Positions 1 to 11,529 of a stretch of 64,000 nucleotides of DNA are shown here, in pieces. The position numbers were made by a program, and so were the translations under genes. The notes beneath the pieces were generated by a model. That model ran no database searches and was not told where the DNA came from. It worked only from the letters and a program-made list of their open reading frames with translations. Source of the stretch: Dipylidium caninum (Eukaryota; Platyhelminthes; Cestoda; Cyclophyllidea; Dipylidiidae); assembly GCA_017562135.1 (NCBI GenBank), contig QEYB01000588.1, forward strand, positions 1 to 64,000, written 5' to 3'. Numbering within the stretch: position 1 is the stretch's first letter; each line of letters opens with the position of its first letter.

Positions 1-3000
1 TCTAAATAAATAAAAAAGACAAGCACCACAAGGGAGGACTGCATCAGGTTGGGAACAAAAAAAAATATGTAGACCGTCCTGTCATCACAGCACGGCCCCA
101 ATTGGTCTATAAGGTGGAAGCATGCTATGTGGGGGGCTGGTCCAGGTGTGGTCAAACGATAGTGGCCACTCATACCTGGTACAGGCGGACACCCCAAGGT
201 GACTCACGGCGTGGGGGTGCAGTTTCCATCGCGAAGTGTCCATTGCGGCTGGCCCGATCCGGAACCGGGCTCCGGCCCGGCGCCCGAGCCGGCCGTCGGC
301 ATCACGTTTAGACGTGTGGGGAGATTTAACCGGCTGGAACACAACAAGGTGGAGCCACGGAAGGACGCAACGGGGCGGGATCGCCACGGTATGCACTTGC
401 AAAGGGCTGTTCCAGTCGCTTAGAGCCAGCCGCTGCGGGCCAGCCAGTGCGCGACTAACTTTCTGTCGAAAAGGCGAAACAAAAAGTGCGTGAAACAAGG
501 GGGCAGTGGAAGGAGGGAGATAAAGGAGCACTGTGGTTGCACAAAGAACGCCGGGGGGGAGAAAGGAATTGCCGCTAAAAAAGCAGCAGCAGGGACGATA
601 GGAAAAAGAGGAAAAAAAACTGGCAACTGTGGCAGAAGGGCAAACCGCAAATAAAATACGGGAGGTAGTAGGGGAAGAAGAGGAGCAACTGTCAATGCAT
701 ACTGGGCCGTGGCGAAGGAAGGCGAATTAAAGCATGTAAAAAGAGGGGGGAGGACCGGTGATGGGCGCCGAAAAGGCGCTCCAGATAGGCGGGCCAACGA
801 CGTTGAGAAAGCCCAGGGACGCTGCGGCAAGCCGTAAAGAACAGACTGGGGCCCATATGCCGTATTAGGAAAGGGCGTTGCCACCGGCAAGGGGACCCAG
901 GAGTTGTGTTCGGCACCTCAAGGTGTTGTGGTTACTTGGAGCGGTTTGGGACCCGTACTAGAAGAAAAGGGCGGGAAGGGAAAAGGAGGGCGGGCAAAGC
1001 GTACGCAAAGGGGCCGGAGATCAGCAACGCACAATCACGTTGGAGGCAGGCCCGGCCGTACGGGGGAGACTTAGTCAGGAAGTTCAAGTGTAAATGGAGG
1101 GTTGGAAAACGGCGGCCCGGTCTTATGAAAAAGGCCGGGGGCTGGGGGCAATCTGACGACAAGACTGGGGGGGGCAGAATTGCAGAAATGCACAGTACAG
1201 GGCACAAGGGGCGCACCAAAACGCCTGCGGACGCAGCAGGGGGAAAAACAACAACAGGGCTGCACGCAACCAAACAATGTATAGACAGGCGGTTTTATGT
1301 CACGGGGCCAGGGAAAAGAAGGCGCCGTGCAATGGGCGGTGTCTAAAGAGAATATCCGGGCGAAGGAGTACGGCCAAGGGGAAAGGGAAGGTCCTATCTT
1401 AGATTTTGTCCGGTTGAGCATGTAGAAGGAGGTAGAAAGGACGGGGTGCAGTCTCCTCCCCCCCCCGCCTCTGTCCTGCTGGCAGGGTTGTGGCAAGCAA
1501 AGCGCAATGTGAATAGCCGTGCGAGCAACACGACCGGGAGACGACAAAGTGTGAGGGACAGATTTAACGAGGCCGGGACCTGGCCAAGTTATTCCGGGCG
1601 ATAGGTGAAGGCAGGGTGTCTGTGTCGGCCGGGGTCAGAAGCGGTGGACGCGGGATGTGTGTCACGCAGGGAGGAAGAACATAGGGCACCGGTGTAAGGG
1701 GATAGCAAGGACCGGGCAAGCGGATTGGAGATCTTCGTCAGAGGCCGGGCAGCCTTCAATATCTGGGAAAACGGATGGGAACGGCGCCACGGGCGGCATG
1801 GGGGCGCGAAGGAGGGAAATTGACCGGAAGTCTGGTAGCGAGAACTGCAGTGTGAACCAGCGTACCGGCGAAAACTAGACCGGACCGGTGCAAGTTGTGT
1901 ATGTAGCGGAAGACCGGGGCGTTGTTGGTTGGTTCCGCGACATGACGTAATCAAGCGGAGGTGACAAGGGCCAGGGTGCGGGCGAGGCGCCCAGGAAGTA
2001 CCTCGGAAATTAGTAAAACGGCGATAAAGCGAGACGAATTGCCAAGTCGAAGTGATACCGTTCTCTAACGGAGAAGTGCCGGGGCGGGGAGGCGCCCGCT
2101 GAGCGCCCCTCGAGGGAGCCCCACGCACGACGTGAGCTAAAGCCGCGAAAGGAGGCAGATAGCGGGCGGACGGAACTGGAAGACGGGGTGGGGCGCCCTA
2201 GGGGGAAGCGCCAAGCCAAACTAGCCACCCTTAGAACCGAATCGGAACTGCCAAGAGCGGGAAAATTAAGGAAATGAAAGGTATGGTGCCTTGGGTTCGC
2301 CCAGTTTGAAACATGGGGAGCGACTCGACCGGCGGAAACACCATGTGGAAACAAAGGGACGGCGGTATGTGTGGGTGGCGGCTGATGTGGAGGAGGAGAG
2401 AGGCTTTCAGAGCGCCCGATGAAGTCTAACGGCGCCGAGAGTCACTCAGTGCTGCCACGGAGGGGTAGCGATGGGAGAACCAGTTTGTTGGTGTGTTGGG
2501 GTGGGGGTGTGGTTGTGGGCCGCGGGGGAGACGCCCAGCCTGGCGGGAACTGCTAAAAGGTTGCGGAAAAGTTGGGAGCGTAGTAACACCAGGCGGGATG
2601 GAGGGCCGAAGAAAGGCCGTCCGAAGGGATGGACCCCATAGAGCGGTGGAGAAACGCAGGCGAAAAGGTGGAAAAGTGGGCGTGCGTGCGGAAGGCCGCA
2701 AGACCCCAGAGACGCGCCAAGCTGCACGACGTAAGGACAGCCGGGGCCGGGCCCGGTGTGTGGTGTGGCAGAACTACCGTCAGGCAATGGCCGCCGAAAG
2801 ATGAGCGATGAAGAGACGCGTGCGCCGCCTGAGAAGTCGGGCCAGCAACAAAGGTCCGACAAAAGTGGTGAAGGGGGATCGGGGGGATCCAACGGACGCT
2901 GAGCAGCTAAAAGCAGGGCGCACGAACGGAAGGTGCGGCGGAAGGGGAGCGCAGGCCCGTGATGACAGCAGATTAAATAGCCGCACTGTACGTCCGACGG

Positions 3001-4160
3001 CAGAAAGGGTAGGACACGGAGGGGCTGTGGTGCGACCACTGTTGTGAAGCAGTGCCGACCAACAAAAGGCGGTGTCCGGCTCAGACAAGCGCACCCAGGG
3101 GGCGCCCGAAGTGAGCCCGGCGGACGTACGGGAAGCACCTGCCTGAGGGCCGCATGAGGCTGTTGAAGAATGGGCCACGTCTGGGCTGCTGTCTATAAAT
3201 GAGGGGAACAAGGTAAATAAACGGCGTAGCCTTAAATGGCCCATACAAGGCCCGGGGGACGATCGGATTGGGCCACGATGCTAGCAGTGTGACGGGGGGG
3301 GAATGGGCGCCGGGGCGGTCACACTAACACAAGCAGGTGAACCAGGTTGGAATACGATGGATGCCCGCAGAAGAGGCACCAGGACGGCAAGGGGCGGGGC
3401 CGCGTGGGGGAAGCAAGCACTGCCGCCGGGTAGAACGGGGGAGGTAAAGAAAGGGGCACAGCCGTGCGACCGGGGAAAAGAAAACGAAACGGGGAGCTCA
3501 CAGGGAGTGCCCGCGCGCCCGAGGCGGCAAACGGGACAAGGGGGGGCGGGGGCCACGAAAGAGTAGGGGCCCTGAGTACGCCATGCGCCAGGCGCGACGG
3601 GGGCGTGCAAAGAAAGGGAACACAAGAACGCGGACACAGGGCCAATGGGAACCAGGGGTGCAGGCGGCGCCGAACACGCCAAATGGCCAAGAGGCCCCGG
3701 TGGAAGCGCGCGAGCAAGAGGGGGAAGTGTTGTTGGAGGGAAACGGTGGACAGCGTGGGCACAAGCGGGGACGGCCCGGCGGTCCGGGAAGAACACCCAA
3801 GGAGAAATTCTATAGCAGAAAGGGGATACGCTGTGCAAGGGGCCCGCCCGGGACGGGCCGTCCCAAAGAGAACCGTCTGAAGAGCTACACCCCAAACCGT
3901 CCTGGGGTGGAAACGGAAGCGCAAAGGGACCCCGGCCCACATACGAAAGATGGAATGGGTCCGCAAGAGCATGAATAGAAGGCATGTGTCAGTCACAAAC
4001 GAAGCCGCGAGTCCCGCAACTACGTGCAGGCGGCGCGTGGCCACACGGTGGGGCCGTCGGGGGAAGAAACAAGGGACGTGCACAAAACAATGTATGTGGA
4101 AAATGTCGGGGCTGGTGTGGGGGGACGGGGAAAGTGTGGGTTATTACATACCTGAAATGA
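1..4160. other. Purine-rich, T-poor block without a supportable gene
   Basis: The plus strand is strikingly rich in G and A and poor in T, and the bias stops rather abruptly near 4160. Stop codons are therefore rare, especially on the minus strand, where long open frames rich in Pro, Ser, Arg and Cys overlap each other in several frames. None shows a conserved motif, a sensible exon structure or a frame preferred over its overlapping neighbours, so I treat them all as artefacts of composition. Short C runs (for example 1459-1470) occur. No tandem repeat unit is visible by eye. What the block is (satellite, heterochromatin, biased intron) cannot be told from the sequence alone. Confidence 0.6.
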
Positions 4161-4380
4161 TTTTACAAGGCCCCTGAGTGGACGAATCAACGGCGCAATG
4201 AGGTCCCCTTCTGCTTCTGTTCAGCGGTGGAGTTAGCTGTTTTAAAGATAGCGTGCCCTAAAATGCCAAAAGCAAAGGTCAGTGCGGCATCCGTATTCAA
4301 CGCCTCTACCAACAATTTGAAGCCGGCAGTGTTGAATTTTTTCGGTCAACGCACCTCCAGCTCACATAAGGGCCCTTGGG

Positions 4381-4415
4381 TTTTTTTTTTTTTTTGGTTT
4401 TTTCCCAAAAAAAAA
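4381..4415. repeat. Poly-T / poly-A inverted homopolymer tract
   Basis: Fifteen T are followed by GG, six T, CCC and nine A. The T and A runs can pair as an imperfect hairpin. The tract sits just after the purine-rich block ends and may be a relic of a poly-A tail of an inserted retro-element. Length in homopolymers of this kind is often unreliable in assemblies. Confidence 0.7.
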
Positions 4416-4429
4416 TACTAGCCGAAAAA

Positions 4430-6333
4430 ACAGTCTACCAAGTAAACCAGAGTGTTTACAATTACACGCCGGCCCGAGTATCCTTTCCTTGCTACCAAAC
4501 ACTGGGGCACGGAGGGTTCCCCCCTTCCCTGTCCACTCGCTGCACATTCACTTACCAAAATTTCGTAAATACGAATACTTCGATTTTTGCGGGAGAGTAG
4601 ACGCTTAATTAATGGCAGCCTCCAGTAGCTAGTGATGTTTGATGAAGAACTGCCAAGAGGGAGAAGGATTTGCTATCGAAAGACAAAGCACAGGAAGCCT
4701 TCATGCGACCAAAATCACCACTTTCATCGGGGCTACCAGCATTTCACAGTTAGCTTGAACCGTGCGGGGGCATCTCGAGCACCGAAAAGCGGAAAATGCA
4801 TATGATACGCCGCACCCACGCCCCCACTTCCCTGTAATCACTTAACCATTCTATGCAGGCAGAGCGAATAAACTCAAACAATGTAACAGCGGGTTAATAG
4901 CCAATTTAAGGCTAAACTGATTCACGTCCTAGACTCGTCGACGTCACAAGCAAAGCAGATCAGTCGCCAGCCATACTAACCCCTTTGAGTTTGCAAACGT
5001 TTGACAGTCCAAAGTCAAGATTACTGCAACCAAGGTAGGTTTGGCCTTAGGAGTTTACGGAATCGCTCCTAAGCACACTTATGTCACTTCTAAAACAACT
5101 GATCCTCGCTCCACCAACCAGAGAAAACAGCTAAATTTTTGCCCAAAACAAGCCCAGTCTGGGCGTGCTCTTCGCTCACACTGTCTTGCCAACAGTAAGA
5201 CAAGTATCTATATGCAAGCACCCCGACCTCTTGTACCCGAATAACATTCTTCCACCCTCCGAGTTGGACCGTAAACACAGATTACGAAGAAGTCAGAAAC
5301 AAAGCCAAAAGCCCTTACCCCCCAGGATAAATGAGCATAAACGCCCACAGCGGCGACTTCGAAGAACAAGATTGAAAATGCCAAACATCTTCCCCGCCTC
5401 AACAACACGCCCTAGTAACTACAATGTGGTTACGGACTTCATTCTTCACAAAGTAATCATTTGAGGTTAACGGGCGCTTAGACGGATTCAACAAATGGTC
5501 CACTGACTCGCGCACAAGCCAGACTGAAATATCAGAGCCTCAGTTTACTCACTCACCCACAGTTGTCTCGTGTCTACAAATTTGACGGGCGTGAGTCAAA
5601 CACCGTTACCAAACCCTAAGTACGCTCTGGCATCTGTGATTCATCGTGACCCTATGTAGGAAGCCAGACCAGAACCAGGGCCAGGGCCGTCGTCAGTCAA
5701 ATCTTACAACTAAGCGTTAATACTTACTACCTTCCTAGTGGCAAGAGAACAGTGCTCTTGTCAACAGCACGACAAAAGTGGCACTTAAAGAGATAAAGTA
5801 AAGATAAGTAAAATTATATACATAATGCGTAGGAAATGTATGAGCAAGATGCTGACTGCAGCACATATGTACAGAAGGAGGTTGCGCAGCAGGCTCACCT
5901 AATTGACAATAGCCTTGATAATGTTAGACCACTCGCCCTTTCTGCCCAGAGCGTCGACACCCTGGATCACAAAGAAATGCACACTCTTTGGCGGGCAAAT
6001 TAACAGCCACGAAGGAGAGAGGCAGGTTCGCGGCAGTAATCACAGCAATCTTCAGTTAGACAAGAGATTCACCGATGTGAGAAAGTACGTCTTAACCTTA
6101 GTCCACGCTATACCCAGTTGTATTTTGATATGATTCACCTTCTGAGGGAGTATAGGAGTAGAGATAATAAACACTGGCTGGCTGGTACTGGCAGCACGAG
6201 AGAGGACTGATCTAACCGACCCTCGATAGAGATCCCTGTCAAACAGCCACGTCAGCACACAGTTAAAATCAAGCCCTACCTCCTGACGTGGGTGAGGCCG
6301 AGAGAATCAGAGGCGGCTGCATGGGAACAAGCA
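4430..6333. other. No recognisable gene
   Basis: The plus strand is A/C-rich. There are only short open frames without conserved motifs or consistent splice sites. I see no RNA gene or repeat here that I can support. Confidence 0.5.
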
Positions 6334-6849
6334 CTATGTTTCCCGCCAATGTTGAGTGTGATGTCGGGAGGCGTGTATTTTGGAAGAGGGGTGGAGCTTG
6401 AATTGAAAATGGGTCCCTTGGAGGGCCTTCACATTTGAGCCACGCACCACATTCGAACTGGCAGTGGAGTTACTCGTTAGGGAATTCCGTGAAAGCAAGC
6501 GGTTGACCAGGTGTGGCGGCAATTTCTGCTCCTTCGACGACTCCAAAAGTGCCTTAGATGCCGAAGTTGTTGCAAGTGGAATGATCTGTCAAGAGAACAG
6601 AGACAATGTATGGGGTGTGGAAACCAGTAAGCTGTAGCAATTCGCGTACTTGTTCCGGAACTTGTCTCTAATTTCCTTGGTTGACTCGCTGCAGGTGGAA
6701 ACCGACTGCTTCATTTCTTCAACGTCAACAATCAACTTGTCGCACACGGAGAGAGCAGATTTCAGGGAGTCCGCCAGATCATTAATGTGTGGACTAAGAT
6801 TCTTCGATAATACATGAGAAACTTTCAAGACGAATGTCATCCTTCCCAT
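6334..6849 (-). CDS. Unidentified two-exon protein with helical N-terminal half
   Basis: I do not recognise this protein. Exon 1 (6849-6625) starts at an ATG and exon 2 is 6585-6334; the intron is 39 nt, starts GT (GTTTCC, a weak donor), ends TTGACAG, and keeps phase 0. The predicted product is about 158 residues. Residues 10-75 look like an amphipathic coiled coil rich in Lys, Glu, Ser and Asp with Leu/Val spacing (for example DKLIVDVEEMKQSV). The second half is Ser/Thr/His/Lys-rich and probably disordered. An in-frame ATG nine bases downstream (6840) is an alternative start. The style resembles small BLOC/BORC or SNARE-associated subunits, but I cannot name one. It could be part of a larger gene whose other exons I do not see. 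Confidence 0.4.
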
Positions 6850-7763
6850 GCACAGGGAAAGGATCCTTCACCCCATTTGCAATTTCAGGCTGGAAAAGGG
6901 GCATTTGGGGAGGACGAGCCTGCCCTCATCCTCGTAGCCTATCAGGCGCAGTCAGGCGCGACCGAGCGGAGAGGCCTCAAGGCCAGACGAACCACTTAGG
7001 AAGGGAGCCTCACCAACTGAGGACTAAAACGAAATGTCGCCAATGTCATTATAACACTTTTGTACGGATGGTGTCGGTGTGCTTGCTATAGTTCGCGGTT
7101 AAAGTGCAAAACCCAAAAAATCTCCTTTCAAATGAATGCCCACTTAAAGCTTTGCTCGTAGGCATTAGTAGTCCTGAGAAAGCGCCTAGAAGAAATAATC
7201 TATTCCCAATAGGTTACGTGTTGTGTTGGCAAATTCTCGAATGAAGGTTGCCGTTCAATGGGAAATTCGGTGCCTGTATATTACATGATAGCATCCACGA
7301 GTCGTCGCTGCTGATCACCTGGTTTCCCGTACGTAATAATATCATATTGCTACAAATAAGCAATTTTTGCCTTTCACATAGTCGAAATTGAATTTGTTCT
7401 TAGCGGGAAGATTGTTCCCCTCCACTTGTGTGCTCCAGTGCATCGAGAGCGCGCCGGCACTTGTAGCTCGCATAATGGCAATTGTCAGCTCAGCTGAGAT
7501 GGAACAACAGGTGACACGCGATTTGTCCATGCAGCCTTAAATCGGTCTTCTTATCACGATGGTTAAGCATCGCATTTGTTTTACCTCATGGATTTTGAAC
7601 CGGCACACTACGCTTCGAGTAATTTGGACGTGGTCGCATGAATTTGTATTAGTATTAGCCATCTGTCGATTTATGCTACTCTCCTGCTTGGGATTGAACT
7701 TTTCCGTGATGTATTAACTCGCATTTATCTCTGAAGGGGACAAGGGAACAGAGGAAGGGCACG
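6850..7763. other. Intergenic, with a weak minus-strand open frame
   Basis: A 62-codon minus-strand frame (7530-7342) begins with ATG and contains a plausible basic/aromatic stretch, KNKFNFDYVKGKN, but has no partner exon or recognisable domain. The stretch may contain the promoter of the UPRT homologue that follows. Nothing else is supportable. Confidence 0.3.
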
Positions 7764-10700
7764 ATGATGGGCATTAAGAGCAACAGCCTCGAAGACTCCC
7801 CATATCCCGAGGTGGCCGAGGTAATGCGGTTATTCTCCAAGAATATTGTTCTCCTTCGGCAAACAGACGAAGTTCGAGAAATGCAGACGGTTCTGAGAGA
7901 CAAGTTTTGTTGCGCTTTTAACGTGAGTTAGAGTAAAAATGATAGTGTAGCGTTGAATGAATGCTTTGTAGGACCACAACGAGGAATGACTTTGTCTTTT
8001 ACGCAAATCGGTTGATTCGTTTGGTAATGGAGGAGGGTCTGAATCAACTTCCCTTCGAAAGAGGTGTCAGTAGTAACTCCTACGGGTGAGTGCCTAGTGT
8101 CTCTTATGACGCAATCGCAAATGCTTTGCCCTTCGTCGGCATGTCGACTAGAGTATTTTGATGGCTGTTCTCTATAGAATAGATCCTTGTTAACCAAGTT
8201 TTGTTTAGTGTTGAACCAAATGTCTTGTTATATTCTGGAGCTTGACGACTCCAAAACCTTTCTTTGGGGATCCGACCGCGAGTATAGCGTGTTTATCTGA
8301 TGAGGAGGCTTTTCTGGAAAGTCAGAGGTTATTCCTCACTGGTTTTCCTTACAGTAGACGAGGTTAATAGTTGAAAGGCTGTTTTACTCGTTTGGCGGTA
8401 CCTTCGTTTCTGCATTAGGCAGTATTGACCAGCCATGGGCAACTGATCGGCGAAAACGAGTTTCCAAATCTTATGCCAATGGATTAAGAGGTAACAGTCT
8501 GTTGTTTAGGTGTCCGGCGAAATGTCTTTTTCTCCTTTTGTCATTTGCTAGAGTCAATAGTGGGTCTTTTATTTTGGTCAGAATGAGGAGTTTCTCATGT
8601 TTCCCTATTTCACATGTTTTTGGCCTTTGAGTAATTGTTGGGGAAACCGTTGGTCTGAGCATGCACATGTGCGTGTTGAGGTAGTATTCAGTAGAAGACC
8701 CACAGGTGTCCTGAGTATTTCGAGGCCTATCGTGTTTGGCAGGTTAACGCCAGGACAGCGGTGGAGTAAATTCGGGGAGAATGCAAAGGAGTTGTTTATT
8801 TTGAGTGCGACACGCTGATCCTTGGCTTTAAGACTTGGCTGAATAAATGTGCCCCATGACACTTCCCATCCCTTGGTATGGAGGAGAGAAGGTGGAAAGA
8901 AGTGGCCATATAGTGCCGTCTTATCCTTTGCTTCGGTAGTGTGATGAACATCGGTTTCTTCTATTACATTTGTTAAATGTCTTCCCCTTTCCGTTGTCTT
9001 TGACGTGGAGGGAGTGTGCATTCGGCTCCATTTTTTCCACGATACGTCGTTCATAAATGCCAACTGCATTATGAGAAGTGTCTTATCTTGGAGCACTGTG
9101 CACTCAGAGTGCTTCGAACCTCATCCAGGGTGACATTGAGTTGCCGCCGTATGTTTGATTGACCACTAGGCTACCGGTACAACGGGCTGAAGTTTTTACG
9201 GGGGAATTGCGGCGTCTCGATAGTGCGCAGTGGCGAGGCGATGGAGCGTGGGCTGCGCGACTGTTGTCGGGCGATGCGGATAGGGAAGATCCTGTCACGA
9301 ACGTCGGAGGAATTCGGTCAACCGTCGGAGCCTCGTGTGGTTTATGCCAAGTTGCCACCCGGCATTGAGTCGCGCAAGGTTCTCCTCATGTACCCGACTC
9401 CTCAGTGAGTGTTTGTACCCCCTCCCTCAGCGTCTTGCTTCCCCGTCATGTTGATGGGCACCTGACTTTGGTGAATGAGGTGCCATTGGCATCCGCGGCG
9501 TTTTTTCTAATGCGCATTTTATGTGGTGGAATTCTGCCCCAAATGGTCTGCTGCTCGTTCTTTATACTCTGGAGAAGTCCTGCTCCCTCTCCTCTATGCT
9601 TACCTTCTTAAACTCCAGTTTCTCGTAGGATACGCGGCCCCACGTCTGTGTGGAAACGTCCCAGGGGTTGTGTCGAAGTGCTGCCACTCGGTGTTATCGA
9701 ATGCTATCTAGAAGCCTGAGGTCTATTTGCTTCATTAGTACAGTGAATAAGGAGACGTTGGAGCGATTCGTGGAGCCTTTGAGCCCTACTCTCTTATCGC
9801 CATTTCATGAGGATGACCAGTGGACGAGTCTTGATGAGGAGTGTAACTGGAATTCAGTAATCTCCCACTTCCTTGGCCTTGTCGGTACTGGAATATAACC
9901 TTGCTTCGTACAGCACCACGAACAAAGACTTCACCTAAACCATTCTTAATGGCAACTGTATGAATTAGGCGAAAATAAACGATCTGAGTTTGAAGGCGTC
10001 GGCATACTGCCCCCACTACTTTTGTGCCGTCTAGTTGAAACTCAATACAGCCCAGGCACAAAGTGAGGACACGTCCAAACACAACATTTATTCTCGCCAA
10101 GCAACTGACGTTATAACGGCGTGTGACACTTCACGCCTTGCCCTCCATCTCCTAACGCTTGGAATCTACCAGTTTGCTTGTTCCCCTAGAAAGTGGCAAT
10201 ACGGTATTGGCTGCGTTGGAACTGCTTCGGAGCTACAATGTCTCTCCGGAGAACGTCATCCTTCACACACTCTTCGCTTCACCGCAGGGTGAGAGAGATT
10301 TTGTGAATCTCAGGAAATTAATTGGTTTCATGATTTGATCAGGTGGTCCTGTGCGGTTTTTTTTACTTATTTAAAGAAACTTGGCCAATTTATTCGAGAA
10401 AAGAGGGCAGTAATCCCAAATAGTCGTGTCCAACGGTTTGTGCAGACCCCGTTTACGCGACTGCCCCCCCCAGTTGGAATGACCTGCAGAAGCCTCACTC
10501 CATCGTTCATTTCAAATTGGATTAGCACCGATTCACGATTCCGTTTTTTTTTATTCGCAAGAAACAATATCTCTCTAAAACTCCTGTTCCGCCACTTTCG
10601 CGATTAAGTGTACAACTTTCCGAGTCATATCGTGCCAGCCCCGAAGTCCTATGTGCACATTGGACCTACACATTTATGTTGCAGGTATAAAGAACGTGCT

Positions 10701-10791
10701 GACAAGAAACCCGGTGCTGACAATCGTCACTTCGGAGATTCACCCAGTCGTCCCGAGTCATTTCGATCAGTCCTACTTCGGCACTACATAG
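7764..10791 (+). CDS. UPRT: Uracil phosphoribosyltransferase homologue (metazoan UPRT type)
   Basis: Five exons: 7764-7903, 7972-8085, 9170-9404, about 10190/10194-10288 and 10685-10791 (stop TAG). The product is about 229 residues and matches animal UPRT along its length: REMQTVLRDK, the RLIRL..EEGLNQLP helix, the RSGEAMERGLRDCC motif, KVLLMYP, then SGNTV, and the C-terminal SEIHPVVPSHF..YFGT. In active bacterial and fungal enzymes (PRPP + uracil to UMP) the PRPP loop reads DP.LATGG; here, as in human UPRT, Asp is replaced (MYP), and the C-terminal uracil-binding insertion is missing, so catalysis is doubtful. Exons 2 and 3 are fixed by homology but their phases clash by one base. The exon 4 acceptor is one of two AGs four bases apart; only the second (exon from 10194) keeps the frame. 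ATG 7764 or 7767 may be preceded by an unseen exon. Confidence 0.93.
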
Positions 10792-10901
10792 CGTGTTTTC
10801 CTACAAACGTGGGAATACCATGACGCGTTCACTGTGTGATGAACCGATTCACGCCTAGGGTTCCCTTCCCCTCCTGTTGACACACACTTGGTAGTGTATA
10901 T

Positions 10902-11246
10902 TTGATGTTTTTTTCCCCTTGGACTGTGTTAATACTGAGTCAGTGCACTGTAAAGTCATGTAACTTGAGATTTTTCAACATCCTGGAATCCGTTGGAGTG
11001 AAAGCAAGGTGGGTGTGTGCGTTGGAGAGCGATCTCACATGGAGGTACTTGGCGGAATATGGGCGGGACAAAATGAAAGCCCAAGGACGGGAGTTTATGA
11101 ATAGGCACGAATGTCAACCAGAGAATCAGATACGAGGAAGAGCGGGAAGAGACGATCTCTGCACGCTTGTGAACCGATTGATCCGGCAATTGAGGACCCA
11201 AACGCCAGAGGATGTGTTGGGGGATAGTGAGTCGACAGTTTATTAA
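10902..11246 (+). CDS. Unidentified 3' open frame converging on GTF2H5
   Basis: An open frame of about 115 codons ends with TAA at 11246, only 28 bases from the stop of the opposite-strand GTF2H5. Its last 90 residues look protein-like (acidic/basic alternation, for example YGRDKMKAQGREF, and few low-complexity runs). There is no convincing start: the frame opens with TTG-ATG in a T-rich stretch, so a real gene would need an upstream exon. I do not recognise the product, and it may be chance. Its position between the UPRT stop (10791) and GTF2H5 leaves little room for a promoter. Confidence 0.25.
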   Translation: MMFFSPWTVLILSQCTVKSCNLRFFNILESVGVKARWVCALESDLTWRYLAEYGRDKMKAQGREFMNRHECQPENQIRGRAGRDDLCTLVNRLIRQLRTQTPEDVLGDSESTVY

Positions 11247-11274
11247 TGCAGCAATTTGACTGGAAGATGGTCGA

Positions 11275-11529
11275 CTACTCGTCTTCGGTAATAAGAGGGA
11301 AAGAGAGCTTCTCCATAAGATCGTCAACTTTGGCTTGGAGGCGAGGCAAAACCTCGGGGTCAATGAATAAATGTGGCAGTCGTCGAGGTCAGAGAGAACA
11401 AAACGCGAGCCAATGACGAGATTCTGGGACAGATAATTCAGAAACTGTTTCATAGCGGGGTCGCTAAAGCAATCAGAGACAAAGGAGAGAGTACCATTTG
11501 ACAAGGACTCCTTTTATCACATTTACCAT
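11275..11529 (-). CDS. GTF2H5: TFIIH subunit GTF2H5 / TTDA / Tfb5 homologue, frame-broken
   Basis: Exon 1 (11529-11495) encodes MVNVIKGVLVK and the start of a Cys codon; a 31-nt GT-AG intron (11494-11464) follows; exon 2 (11463-11275) continues DPAMKQFLNYL, then a helix and SDLDDCH. These match the roughly 71-residue TTDA/Tfb5 subunit that stabilises TFIIH in nucleotide-excision repair and transcription. After DDCH the homologous frame resumes in another frame (FIDPEVLPRLQAKVDDLMEKL, ending TEDE-stop). The jump lies in 11361-11375, equivalent to one lost or two gained bases. In the unbroken frame the protein would lose its C-terminal helix. Sequencing error or a recent disabling indel are the alternatives. 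The gene converges with the 10902-11246 frame. Confidence 0.9.

Noticed and set aside
2446..4083. Long minus-strand frames (230-254 codons) in the first 4 kb
   Set aside because: They overlap each other in several frames, are Pro/Ser/Arg/Cys-rich without motifs and follow from the T-poor composition of the plus strand.
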